NCBI GenBank assembly: GCA_029260765.1
Contig: JAJDCP010000071.1
Coordinates: 1 to 50,323, forward strand
Reading direction: 5' to 3'
Length of the DNA: 50,323 bases
Source of the DNA: Planctomycetota bacterium
GTDB taxonomy: Bacteria > Planctomycetota > J058 > JAJDCP01
Positions within the stretch are counted from its first letter, which is position 1, and every line of letters begins with the position of its first letter. A program made the position numbers and the translations under genes. The notes under the pieces are model-generated. The model saw only the letters and a list, made by a program, of their open reading frames with translations, was not told the origin of the DNA and made no database searches. Shown here in pieces: positions 25,771-34,073 of the stretch.

Positions 25771-27168
25771 ATGATCACCGTCGCCCAGAGCCTGGATGAC
25801 GTCTACCTGACCCTCTCGCCGCAGCCCCTGCTGACCCGGGATGAGCTGAGGCACTGGTACCGCGATGTCAATCCGGTCCGAGGCGGGGGTGTCCGGCGCC
25901 GGATCGCCTTGGGTCTGCAACGCAGCCTGCGTCCACCGCAGAGGCCGTACAAGGCGTTTGTGATGGGACACTCGGGCTCGGGCAAGTCGACCGAGATCAC
26001 CTGCCTGATCGAGGGCCTGGGCTCACACTTCCAGACACTGCGCTGCAGCGCCGCCAACGAGCTCGATCCCGTCGAGTTCCGGCCGTTTGATGTCGTGCTG
26101 CTCAGCATGATCGAGATCGTCGAACGCACCACGCGCCCCGTGGTGGAAGGGGGTCTGGGGCGCAACCTGCCGAAGAAGAGGCTCGAAGAGCTGCTCAGCT
26201 GGTTTCGCGAAGAGACCCGCAGCACCGACGAGAGCCTCCAGGCCAGCGCCAGTGCGGCGGCCGGCGTGCAGGGGGAGAGCAGCCTGCTCGGCAAAGTGCT
26301 GGGGTTGTTCGCAAACTTGCGGGCCGAAGCCAAGTTCGCCACCAACCGCAGCCGCAAGGTCGTCGAGTACCGCCTGCGCAGGTTGAGTGAGCTGATCCAT
26401 CTTGCCAACCGTGTGTTGGCCGATTGCAATCAGCTGTTGGCCGAGGACGGCCGAAGCTGGCTGATTGTCTGGGAGGACTTTGACAAGCCGGGCTTCCAAC
26501 GTGGCAAAGTCGAAGACCTGTTCCTGACCTATGCGAACATTTGGAAAGAGCTCTCCTGCCATCTGCTGATCACGCTGCCGATCACCCTGGGCTGGTCCTC
26601 AGCCGCGGCCCGGCTGCCGTTTGCCGAAAACCAGACCTTCTCGATCCCGGATATTCCCGTGTTCACCCGCGAGCATGCTCCTCACCAGGCGGGGCGGCGG
26701 GCGCTGGCAGATCTGCTTGCGGCCCGGGTCGATCCCGGGCTGTTCGAGGCTGGTCAGGGAGAGCGTCTGACCGTGGCGTCGGGCGGGAACCTGCGCGACC
26801 TGTTCGCGCTGGTGGCGCGGGCGGCCGACAACGCCCTGCTGCGGGAAGAAGCGGGGGCCGCGCGGATCGCCGCGGTCGATGCCCAGGAGGCGGTGGTCTG
26901 GCTGCGGACCCGTTATGAGAGGCGGCTGGGGACCTCCGAAGACGACAGCGCTGGCAAGGGGTTTCGGGAAAAAGTCGCGCGTATGTTGGCCATCTATGCG
27001 GGCTCCGCCGGGGCAGCCATCCCCGACGCCTGCCTCTACAGCGTGCTGCGGGCGCGCGCGGTGCAGGAGTTCGATGGCGACCGCTGGCTGGGGCTGCACC
27101 CCCTGGTGGTCGACATCCTGCGGCGCAACGGCGACCTGCCGGAGGATGCGCCCGGTGGAACCGACTGA
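25771..27168 (+). CDS. P-loop NTPase (STAND/AAA-like), first gene of an NTPase-TPR pair
   Basis: A 465-residue soluble ATPase. Walker A GHSGSGKST lies at ~65-73, followed by a segment of the type FQTLRCSAANELDPVEF typical of bacterial AAA/STAND proteins. The Walker B-like strand is LIVWEDFDK (~231-239). A sensor-like loop (LLITLPITLGW) and a C-terminal helical lid (LTVASGGNLRDLFALVARAA) that ends in a winged-helix-like part (FDGDRWLGLHPLVVDILRR) follow. It begins at ATG five bases after GGAG; a GTG overlapping the ABC stop would add five codons. The next gene starts inside its 3' end. The partners suggest a signalling or defence-type switch; the function is not known. Confidence 0.75.
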   Translation: MITVAQSLDDVYLTLSPQPLLTRDELRHWYRDVNPVRGGGVRRRIALGLQRSLRPPQRPYKAFVMGHSGSGKSTEITCLIEGLGSHFQTLRCSAANELDPVEFRPFDVVLLSMIEIVERTTRPVVEGGLGRNLPKKRLEELLSWFREETRSTDESLQASASAAAGVQGESSLLGKVLGLFANLRAEAKFATNRSRKVVEYRLRRLSELIHLANRVLADCNQLLAEDGRSWLIVWEDFDKPGFQRGKVEDLFLTYANIWKELSCHLLITLPITLGWSSAAARLPFAENQTFSIPDIPVFTREHAPHQAGRRALADLLAARVDPGLFEAGQGERLTVASGGNLRDLFALVARAADNALLREEAGAARIAAVDAQEAVVWLRTRYERRLGTSEDDSAGKGFREKVARMLAIYAGSAGAAIPDACLYSVLRARAVQEFDGDRWLGLHPLVVDILRRNGDLPEDAPGGTD

Positions 27169-28093
27169 GCGGGCCGAGATCGAGCTTGCTAGCCGCCGGC
27201 TGGCTCTCTGGGCGAGGCGGGCTCCCCACGGTCTGGCCCTGGCCAGCTGTGAGACATGGCAGGCGCGGCAGCAGGTTGAAGACGCGCTGGCGGAGCGCCT
27301 TCAGGCCCAGGGGCTGACGCTCGCCGCCCTCGAGCTCCCGGCAGATCAGGGGCTCACGGGGTTGCTCCAGAGCTACGGCGAACAACTCGCAAGCTGCACA
27401 GCCGAGGTGGTGTCGCTGACGGGTTGGGACCTGTTTCTGCTGCGGCAGGCAGCTCCGGTCCGCGCTCTTCACGGCCTGGCGGGCATGCGGGAGCGCTTGG
27501 TGCGTGAGGATCGGCGCCTGATCTGGTGGTTTGATCCCTACCAGCGCGACGCCCTGGCGCGGCATGCGCCCGACCTTGAATCGTGGTTCCCCGTGCAGGT
27601 CGAGCTGACGGCGCTGTGCGTCGAACCCCGGGGTGTGCTGGCGGGCCTCTGGAATGAACAGGCCTCGCCGGCTGGCCTGTGCTGGCATACCGAGCTGGCC
27701 GCGGCCCGCCGAGGCGTGCGCCAGGCCGAGGTTTCGGGGGAAGCGGCTCAACGGGCAGCCGCGCTGGTTCGCTGGGCCGATCTGTTGTTCGAGCTCGACC
27801 AACTTGAGCGGGCCGAGGCGCTGTATCTGTGGGCAGCGAACTGCGGCCTGCCCGCCGAACATCCCGAGCGGGTACGTTGCTTGGAGCACCTGGCTCTGCT
27901 CTACAAGCTCTCAGGTAAGCTGGGGGCCGCGCGCCAGCTCTACGCGCAGGTCGCCGGAATCGAGCGTCAGGTCTTGGGGGCCGACCACAGCGAGGCGGTG
28001 CGCCTGCTGTTCGACTGGGCCACCCTCGAGGTCGGTTTCTGTGTGCAGACGAGCAAGGCGCTGTTCGAGGCCGAAGACGCCGCGTCGCGTTGA
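27155..28093 (+). CDS. TPR protein, partner of the P-loop NTPase
   Basis: A 312-residue soluble protein. The N-terminal ~150 residues (LASCETWQARQQVEDALAER, LAGMRERLVREDRRLIWWF, ARHAPDLESWFPVQ) resemble the region that precedes TPRs in bacterial STAND proteins, with the recurrent R-E-x-L ... APDLxSW pattern. Two or three TPR hairpins follow (ALVRWADLLFELDQLERAEA, CLEHLALLYKLSGKLGAARQ). GTG nine bases after GGAGG is preferred; ATG three codons earlier would touch the ribosome site. The 14-base overlap with the NTPase gene indicates a stable pair. The C-terminus stops four bases from the convergent gene. Confidence 0.65.
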   Translation: MEPTERAEIELASRRLALWARRAPHGLALASCETWQARQQVEDALAERLQAQGLTLAALELPADQGLTGLLQSYGEQLASCTAEVVSLTGWDLFLLRQAAPVRALHGLAGMRERLVREDRRLIWWFDPYQRDALARHAPDLESWFPVQVELTALCVEPRGVLAGLWNEQASPAGLCWHTELAAARRGVRQAEVSGEAAQRAAALVRWADLLFELDQLERAEALYLWAANCGLPAEHPERVRCLEHLALLYKLSGKLGAARQLYAQVAGIERQVLGADHSEAVRLLFDWATLEVGFCVQTSKALFEAEDAASR

Positions 28094-28096
28094 GCC

Positions 28097-30487
28097 TCAG
28101 TCCCCCGTGGCCAACCAGGCATTCCAGGCGTCGATGGCCTCTTGTCGGGCGCTCTTGGCGCCGTCTGCCTCGAAGCCAAAGGCGCGCCCCGTGGCCCGGC
28201 GCAGCTGCGTGACGCAGACTTCGCGCAGGTCCTCGTCCTTGTCCTGCATGCCGTACAGCAGCGGGTCCGCAGCAGCCCGGCCCTCCAGCTCAACCAGAGC
28301 GATCGCAGCCATCATGCGTAGTGACGGATGCGCATCTGCGTCGAGCAGCGTATCGCGGATGCCCGCAGGGTCGGCGCCAGAATCTGGCACGGCCGCCTCG
28401 CGCAGGCGCCGCCAGGCCTCGTACAGCGCCGCGAGCGGTTCGGGCTTGGCTTTCACCGGTTTGGCCACGTCCTTCAACGCACGGCTGGCCAGGCGTCGAT
28501 GACCCGAATCGTTCGACTCGGTCAGCTCGAGCAATTTCGGAATCACCGCGGGCCGGTTTTCGGGGGCCAGATGCTCGATGCCATACTTGAGCGCTTTCTC
28601 CGCCTTCTTCGCCTCCTCTCCTCGACCCCCCTGCACCAGCATGGAGATCGCACCGTTCAGAGAGATCAGCTCGTTGAGCTCTTCGACATAGACCACATCG
28701 GGAGCTGTATCATCGCCGCTGGCCATCCTCCCGATCTCCATCCCCGGAGAGAATTCGGGGTTCGAAGCCAGCGTCGCGCGCGTGAGCACGAGCAGCGCGA
28801 AGGAGGTGTCCACGCCGTATTCGGGCCTGGTCGAGGCGCTAGCCCGATGCGGCAACCAGTAGCCTTCAGGCGCCTGGCTTCCCAGCAGCCACTGCGCGAG
28901 CTCGGAATACCAGTCGAAGTCGTTGACCACTTCTACAGCCAGCATGTCGAGGGCCTTCTCAAGGCTGTACAACGCGTAGTAGTAGAAGTGGCCCCCGAGG
29001 GCCACGGCGGTGTCGCGCTCAAAACGCAGCAGGCCGGCGAGCCCCGACAGCCCCTGCATGATCTCGCTGTCCCGTTGCAGATCCTCGACAGCGTTGGCCA
29101 TCCCCAGACCGTCGCGGATGGTCGCCAGAGATGACAACCCGGCTCCAGTCATCGAAAGGTAGGCGCCGGACCGGGAAGCCATCGTGTAGGCCCAGCCCTT
29201 TGGGGCTATCGGAGGATAGCTACCGGTGAAGCTGTCGTCTTCGGCGGTGCTGCCCGAGGCTCCGATTTCAGCCACATCGGGCAGCATCCAGGTCAGCCGC
29301 AGCGGCGCCGCGACTCCCGTCGCGCTGGCGATGTTGCTGCGCCACCAGTGATCGAGCTCGGGCCAGACCGCTGCATCGATGACGATCCCGGAGCGTTGTG
29401 CGCTGTGCAAACCGAGAATGGCGAACTGGCTGTTCGAGTTGTCGCCGCGCCCGGCCTGGTCGGTGACCGGACCGTATCCCCAGGCGCCCGAGTTCGGGAT
29501 GCGCCAGCGGAGCAGCTCATCGGTTGCCTGCCGCATCAGCTCGAGATCGTTGGGGTCGATGCCAAGCCTCTCGAAGCGTGGCTGCGTGGCGAGCCCCTCG
29601 ATCACTTCTGGAGGCACCCGTTCGATGAAGCGGGCTTCGAGGGCCATGATGTAGAGCGACAACCCGTAGGTGCGCAGGAACTCGTAGCTGCCCGTGCTGG
29701 CGCGCTGGGCAATGATGTCCGCAAACACGCCTTCGAGTTGCGGGTGTTTCGGATCGAGCCCTGCCCGCAACAGGGCGAAAGCGAACAGAGCCTGGTGGTC
29801 GAGGCGGCTGGTCCGGTAGCGCTTGCGCATCGTTTCGAGCTCGGCCAGTAGCGCTGCGCGCCCGGTCTCGATGCTCGCCTCGACCAACTCGGTCAAGCTG
29901 GCTGCCCGTGCCGGCACGGAGCGTAGCTCTTCACTGCGCAATTGGGCGACACCGTCGGTGTTGTTCCAGGCGTATTGTTGACGCCAGAACAACTCGGAGA
30001 TGGCACCCGCTTCGATGTCGAACCGCAGCTCGCCCGAGACCTGAATGTCCACGGTAGGCCGCGTGGTGGTTCCGGTCTCCTGGACCCGGGCCTGGCCCTG
30101 AAAGCTGATCACCGCGGCCTCGTCGCTGAGTTTCTCGACCTTGAGTTGCAGCTCGCCGCTCAGGCCGGTCAGCGCCCCTTTCCAGCCCCACTTCGTCTTC
30201 TTCTTGACCTTCTTGTCCGCGGTGGAGGCCAGCAGACCGCGCATCACCCACAGCTCGGGGGAGGGCTGGAACGCGTCGATGCTGGTCGTTCCCGGCCGAC
30301 CGCGGGCGAAGCTCTCTGCGGTCACCACACAACCAGGCCGCGTCGGCAGACCTGGGTTGGTCTCCGCGCCTTCGAGCACCGTGCGCTCCCAGCTATAGAC
30401 CCGGATCGGTGTGGTGTCGAAGCGCCAGCTCAGAGTCTCGGCCGCCGAGGGCGCCGCCAACAGCAAAAGGAGGAGGAGCCTGTTCAT
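28097..30487 (-). CDS. Secreted alpha-alpha-toroid protein with C-terminal HEAT repeats
   Basis: A 796-residue exported protein with signal peptide NRLLLLLLLAAPSAAE. Residues ~20-190 form a beta-rich unknown domain. Residues ~200-600 contain helical-hairpin repeats of the prenyltransferase/squalene-oxidase type (YEFLRTYGLSLYIMALEARF, GRGDNSNSQFAILGLHSAQ, GWAYTMASRSGAYLSMTGA, TSFALLVLTRATL). The last ~150 residues are HEAT-like (HPSLRMMAAIALVELEGRAA, ending AIDAWNAWLA), a pattern frequent in planctomycete proteins. The start ATG overlaps the rhodanese stop (ATGA). The role is unknown; it is probably a periplasmic binding or scaffold protein. Confidence 0.8.
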   Translation of the reverse strand: MNRLLLLLLLAAPSAAETLSWRFDTTPIRVYSWERTVLEGAETNPGLPTRPGCVVTAESFARGRPGTTSIDAFQPSPELWVMRGLLASTADKKVKKKTKWGWKGALTGLSGELQLKVEKLSDEAAVISFQGQARVQETGTTTRPTVDIQVSGELRFDIEAGAISELFWRQQYAWNNTDGVAQLRSEELRSVPARAASLTELVEASIETGRAALLAELETMRKRYRTSRLDHQALFAFALLRAGLDPKHPQLEGVFADIIAQRASTGSYEFLRTYGLSLYIMALEARFIERVPPEVIEGLATQPRFERLGIDPNDLELMRQATDELLRWRIPNSGAWGYGPVTDQAGRGDNSNSQFAILGLHSAQRSGIVIDAAVWPELDHWWRSNIASATGVAAPLRLTWMLPDVAEIGASGSTAEDDSFTGSYPPIAPKGWAYTMASRSGAYLSMTGAGLSSLATIRDGLGMANAVEDLQRDSEIMQGLSGLAGLLRFERDTAVALGGHFYYYALYSLEKALDMLAVEVVNDFDWYSELAQWLLGSQAPEGYWLPHRASASTRPEYGVDTSFALLVLTRATLASNPEFSPGMEIGRMASGDDTAPDVVYVEELNELISLNGAISMLVQGGRGEEAKKAEKALKYGIEHLAPENRPAVIPKLLELTESNDSGHRRLASRALKDVAKPVKAKPEPLAALYEAWRRLREAAVPDSGADPAGIRDTLLDADAHPSLRMMAAIALVELEGRAAADPLLYGMQDKDEDLREVCVTQLRRATGRAFGFEADGAKSARQEAIDAWNAWLATGD

Positions 30488-30870
30488 GTCACATCCTCTT
30501 CCAAGGGCAACCCTTGTGCGCGCCATGCGCGGATGCCTCCCCACAGAGAGGTGACGTCGCTGTACCCCATCGCTTGCAGGCTCCGGGCAGCCAACGCGCT
30601 GCGGTAACCCCCGCCGCAGTAAAGCACCAGCGCCGTATCGCGCTCTGGGAACAGCTTCTCTATGTCGCGCTCGATGATGCCCTTGCTCAGATGGCAGGCG
30701 CCGGGCAGGTGGCCGTCTGCGTACTCGTGGTCTTCGCGCACATCGAGCAGGAAGAAGGTGACGGCCTGTGTCCGCATGCGCTGCGACAGCTGGGCTGGAT
30801 CGCATTCCTGGACGGTCGCGCGCGCGGCTTCGACCAGCTTGAGGAAGCCGGGATTGTGGTGCTTGCCCAT
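30484..30870 (-). CDS. Rhodanese-domain protein
   Basis: A 128-residue single-domain rhodanese without a signal peptide. Typical motifs: FFLLDVREDHEYADGHLPGA and the active loop LYCGGGYRSALAA with the catalytic cysteine, then GYSDVTSLWGGIRAWRAQG. Such proteins transfer sulfane sulfur or bind persulfides in the cytoplasm. The six-residue loop is of the sulfurtransferase type rather than the longer phosphatase type. The ATG has only a weak ribosome site. Its stop overlaps the start of the secreted toroid/HEAT protein, so the pair is co-translated despite different predicted locations. Confidence 0.88.
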   Translation of the reverse strand: MGKHHNPGFLKLVEAARATVQECDPAQLSQRMRTQAVTFFLLDVREDHEYADGHLPGACHLSKGIIERDIEKLFPERDTALVLYCGGGYRSALAARSLQAMGYSDVTSLWGGIRAWRAQGLPLEEDVT

Positions 30871-30940
30871 TGGGGGGTCTCGCAGTAGGCGCAGATCTCC
30901 TATGTTAAAGATGGAGCCGCCAAGTTCACAGGAGGAAATC

Positions 30941-32089
30941 GTGGAGCGCGCGCGTTGGGCCAGGCTTGTCGCCCTGATGGCTGCGCTTTGGGCGCTGCCT
31001 GTGGCAGGTGATGGCTGGCAGGATTGGATCGAGAATCTCGACGCTCCCGATTCTGAGCTGCGCGAGCTCGCGCGGTCGCAGCTGGAAGGGGTGGCCCGAA
31101 GCGGAAGCCCTGACGAGCGGATAGGTCTGCACGCGCTGGTCGAGCAGGCAATCCAGGCCGGTGGCTTGTCGGTCGAGGCAGAGCTGCACCTGGGGGAGCT
31201 ACAGCACTTGTTGCGGCGTTGGATCGAGCTTGTGCGGCCGCAGCTGGAGGCCTCAGAGACCAGTGGGCTGCCCTTGCGGATCGAGCGGGGTGGCCTCGAG
31301 CTCAGCCTGATTCCCGCCGGTCGTTTCGAGATGGGCTCGCCGAGCGATGAGAGGGGACGCAGCGCAGGGGAGGTGCAACACGAGGTCACGCTCAGCCGCT
31401 CGTTCTACCTCGCGCGGACCGAGCTGACCCAGGGGCTCTGGCGTGACCTGATGGGGCTGAATCCGGCGGCCTTCGACAGTCTGGGCGACGATGCGCCGGT
31501 CGAGAGTGTCACCTGGTACGACGCCATCGCTTTCTGCAACGCGCTCTCCGCGCGGGAAGGCCTGTCTGCGGCCTACAGCATCGACAACAAGCTGATCGAG
31601 GCGGGCCATATCCTGTATGCCGACGTCGTTTTCCTTGGCTTCGATGCCGAGGGCTTCCGTCTGCCGACCGAGGCAGAGTGGGAATACGCATGCAGGGCGG
31701 GCACGACCAGCGCCTACTGGAACGGGGAGACTTTGACGGCGGCGCAGGCCCGTTTCCACGAGAGCCCCGTGGTCGTCGGCTCCTACCCAGCCAACCCCTG
31801 GGGCTTGTTCGACATGCACGGCAACGTCTGGGAGTGGTGCTGGGACGCGGCCGCAACCTACACAGACTTCGCGGTCGAGGATCCATTGGGAGTGACCCAC
31901 AGCACCCGGCGGGCGATCCGGGGGGGCAGCTGGCTGAATGATGTCGAAGACTGCCGCTCGGCCAGCCGCTGGAGGCCTGGCTTCGAGCCCGCCGACTCCG
32001 ATCCAGACGTCGGCTTGCGGCTGGCTCTTCCGGCGCGCTCGACCAGCCTGCCATCAAAAAACCCGGACGGCGGGGGGCCGTCCAGGTAG
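30941..32089 (+). CDS. Secreted FGE-like (SUMF1-fold) protein
   Basis: A 382-residue protein. GTG with AGGAGG six bases upstream begins a signal peptide (ERARWARLVALMAALWALPV). A ~90-residue helical part leads to an FGE domain from ~115: LSLIPAGRFEMGSPSDERGR, FYLARTELTQGLWRDLMG, SVTWYDAIAFCNAL, FRLPTEAEWEYACRAGT, FDMHGNVWEWCWD and IRGGSWLNDVEDCRSASRW. Only the second of the two catalytic cysteines of true formylglycine-generating enzymes is kept (Cys in EDCRS; Asn in place of the first), so sulfatase activation is doubtful. It is divergent from the rhodanese gene. Confidence 0.88.
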   Translation: MERARWARLVALMAALWALPVAGDGWQDWIENLDAPDSELRELARSQLEGVARSGSPDERIGLHALVEQAIQAGGLSVEAELHLGELQHLLRRWIELVRPQLEASETSGLPLRIERGGLELSLIPAGRFEMGSPSDERGRSAGEVQHEVTLSRSFYLARTELTQGLWRDLMGLNPAAFDSLGDDAPVESVTWYDAIAFCNALSAREGLSAAYSIDNKLIEAGHILYADVVFLGFDAEGFRLPTEAEWEYACRAGTTSAYWNGETLTAAQARFHESPVVVGSYPANPWGLFDMHGNVWEWCWDAAATYTDFAVEDPLGVTHSTRRAIRGGSWLNDVEDCRSASRWRPGFEPADSDPDVGLRLALPARSTSLPSKNPDGGGPSR

Positions 32090-32103
32090 AGGGGGTTCTT
32101 TTT
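32055..32103. terminator. Bidirectional terminator
   Basis: The stem GGACGGC / GCCGTCC with a GGGGG loop overlaps the end of the FGE-like gene. An outer pairing of AAAAAACCC (from 32055) with GGGTTCTTTTT surrounds it, giving an A-run on one side and a T-run on the other. It would serve the two convergent genes here. Confidence 0.65.
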
Positions 32104-32114
32104 GCTCAGCGTTG

Positions 32115-33716
32115 TCAGTCGGCGATGCGCAGGCCGCTGTAACCGGTGCCGGTGACACCCGACACGTTGCTGAGGCTTCCGCTGGAGACGCCAACCTTCG
32201 ACATGTCGCCACTGATAAAGTTGTGGGCGAAGATCGTGTCCCCGGCGCTGTTGATATCGATCCCGAGCACGCCAGCACCCGTGAAGCTTCCCGTCAACAG
32301 GTTCGAGTAGCTGCCGAGGCCGAGCTGGTTCATGACCATGGTCAACAGGCTGCTGACGATCCCGTTCAAGCCGCCGCCATTCGAGGTCAGGCCGCCGAGC
32401 AGGGTCGAGATCACGTTGCTGGTTCCGGAGGGCAGGCCACCGCTGCCGGTGATCAGGCCGAGCACGGTGCTCAGGGCACCGCTGCCGCCGCTGGAGCCCA
32501 GAGCCGAAGTCAAGGTGTTCAGCAGGCCGCCGAGGCTGGCCGAGAAGCCGCTGCCACCGCTGCTGCCGAACAGGCTGCCGATGTTCACGTTGCCGAGCAG
32601 GTTGTTCAGGTTCAGCGGCGAGCCGCCGGTCTGCAAGGTTCCCACGCTGCCGTTGTAATCCATGATCTCGATATTGCCGGTCAGCAGGCAGGAGACATAG
32701 ACGTTGGCGTTCGCGTCGGCGGTGACGTCGAGGCCGGCAAAACCCTGCTGCATGGGCAGAGGGAAGCCGCCGGAGGTGTAGGTCGGGTGCACTGCGTAGA
32801 CCGAGTTGTCACCGAGGCAGGAAACGTAGGCTTCGCCCCAGGCCGAGACGGCCACGCCCATGGGCAGGATCCCGCAATCGATCGTGGCGCTGGTGTCGCC
32901 GGTGTCGCTCTCGAGTACGGTGACATTCGAAGTGATCAAGTTGGTCACATAGGTGTAGTCACCCGAGCAGGCAACCTTGACCGCGCCCAGACCATTGAAG
33001 GGGTTCGACAGGGCGCTGGTGATACTCGAGGTGCCGCCACCGATGCCGAAGATCGACAGTACGCTGTTCAATGCCCAGTTGCCGAGGTTCGACAGCAGGG
33101 TGTTGAAGTTGTTGTCGATGATATAGTCGACGCTGCCCGAAAGACCGTCGTACTGCGCCGTGAAGAGCACGCAGGTTACATACACCTTGTCAACGCCCGA
33201 GGCGGTGGTGTGCACGTCGACGTCGGTGGGCCGGGTGCCGAAGCCGATTGCCTGGTCGAGGAAGCTCAAGAAGCTGGCGACGTTGCCGAAGAAGCTCGGC
33301 TTCAGGTTGACCGAAGTCGCCTGGTTGGTCGACAGGTCGACAACCCAAAGCGTTCCGTCGAGGCAGCTCACATAGGCCTTGGTCTTCGCAGCGTTGACCG
33401 CGATATCCGTCGGGTAGGAGCCGACAGCGATCTGGCCGGTGACCTGGTTGCTTCCGGCGTCTAGAATCACCACGGAGTCGTTGCCACCGTCGGTGACGTA
33501 GATCGCGTCGCCGGTGGGGGTCGGCGTCGGCGTGGGAGTCGGCGTCGGCGTGGGAGTCGGGTTGGGTGCAGGAGTTACGCCTGGAGTGGTCGTGCCGCCA
33601 CCAGGAGTGATCGGACCCGTACTGGAAGACGACGAGCCGGAGCTCTTTTCGCAACCGGCGAACACAAAAGCAAGAACCAGAATTGAAGCGGAAAGCAGTC
33701 GCACATGCTTTTTCAT
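32115..33716 (-). CDS. Beta-propeller (YVTN-type) lipoprotein
   Basis: A 533-residue lipoprotein. The signal ends in LAFVFAGC. A Ser-rich and Thr/Pro spacer (a PT dipeptide repeat) leads to YVTN/NHL-like propeller blades: AIYVTDGGNDSVVILDAGSN, GQIAVGSYPTDIAVNAAKTK, AYVSCLDGTLWVVDLSTN, GVAVSAWGEAYVSCLGDNSV and VYVSCLLTGNIEIMDYNG. Two insertions rich in Gly, Ser and Leu (LFGSSGGSGFSASLGGLLN ... GLITGSGGLPSG) break the propeller. The ATG nine codons into the longest frame is chosen because MKKHVRLL gives a standard signal peptide with AGGGGG upstream. It is a probable surface protein; the ligand is unknown. Confidence 0.85.
   Translation of the reverse strand: MKKHVRLLSASILVLAFVFAGCEKSSGSSSSSTGPITPGGGTTTPGVTPAPNPTPTPTPTPTPTPTPTGDAIYVTDGGNDSVVILDAGSNQVTGQIAVGSYPTDIAVNAAKTKAYVSCLDGTLWVVDLSTNQATSVNLKPSFFGNVASFLSFLDQAIGFGTRPTDVDVHTTASGVDKVYVTCVLFTAQYDGLSGSVDYIIDNNFNTLLSNLGNWALNSVLSIFGIGGGTSSITSALSNPFNGLGAVKVACSGDYTYVTNLITSNVTVLESDTGDTSATIDCGILPMGVAVSAWGEAYVSCLGDNSVYAVHPTYTSGGFPLPMQQGFAGLDVTADANANVYVSCLLTGNIEIMDYNGSVGTLQTGGSPLNLNNLLGNVNIGSLFGSSGGSGFSASLGGLLNTLTSALGSSGGSGALSTVLGLITGSGGLPSGTSNVISTLLGGLTSNGGGLNGIVSSLLTMVMNQLGLGSYSNLLTGSFTGAGVLGIDINSAGDTIFAHNFISGDMSKVGVSSGSLSNVSGVTGTGYSGLRIAD
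33517..33567 (-). repeat. Thr-Pro coding microsatellite
   Basis: A run of alternating Thr and Pro codons forms the spacer of the propeller lipoprotein. The six-base units (variants of ACTCCC/ACGCCG on the coding strand) are nearly identical, so the length may vary between strains. Confidence 0.7.
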
Positions 33717-34073
33717 GATCAGAGCCCCCTGAAACCGTCGCATCTATTGCGGCGTACGTGTCAGGAAGGAAGCAATAACCGTGCCGATAGCGTTCGGCGG
33801 TTGGGTGTTTCTTCGTAATTGTTTGGTATTTAGTTGTTTGTGGAGAATGTACGGAAGTGTGGCACACAAGATGGCGGCTCCAGAGCGATGAATCGCTGCA
33901 ACCGGCCAGGATTAGAGCTTGGACGCCTCATCTGTGTGAGCTGGCCCAGTCTCAGAAAGTGGAAAAGAACCTTACGGTGAAACATAAGTGGCACGACGCG
34001 AAGGCCGCAGAGCGGCCCTCGACCTTGATTCGAGAGGTCTGTTGGGCTGGAAACAATTTGGTTGCAGTGGCTC
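33717..34073. other. 357-base gap between two minus-strand genes
   Basis: No gene is supported. The part near 33790-33850 is AT-richer than its surroundings and may hold the promoter of the propeller lipoprotein, though I find no clear -35/-10 pair. A short hairpin lies at 34003-34017. Confidence 0.5.
34003..34017. terminator. Short GC hairpin after the glycosyltransferase gene
   Basis: GGCCGC / GCGGCC with an AGA loop lies ~55 bases beyond the stop of the minus-strand glycosyltransferase. There is no T-run, so it is a weak call. Confidence 0.3.

Noticed and set aside
30941..32089. A sulfatase-activating formylglycine-generating enzyme
   Set aside because: One of the two catalytic cysteines is replaced by Asn, and no sulfatase gene is in the window.
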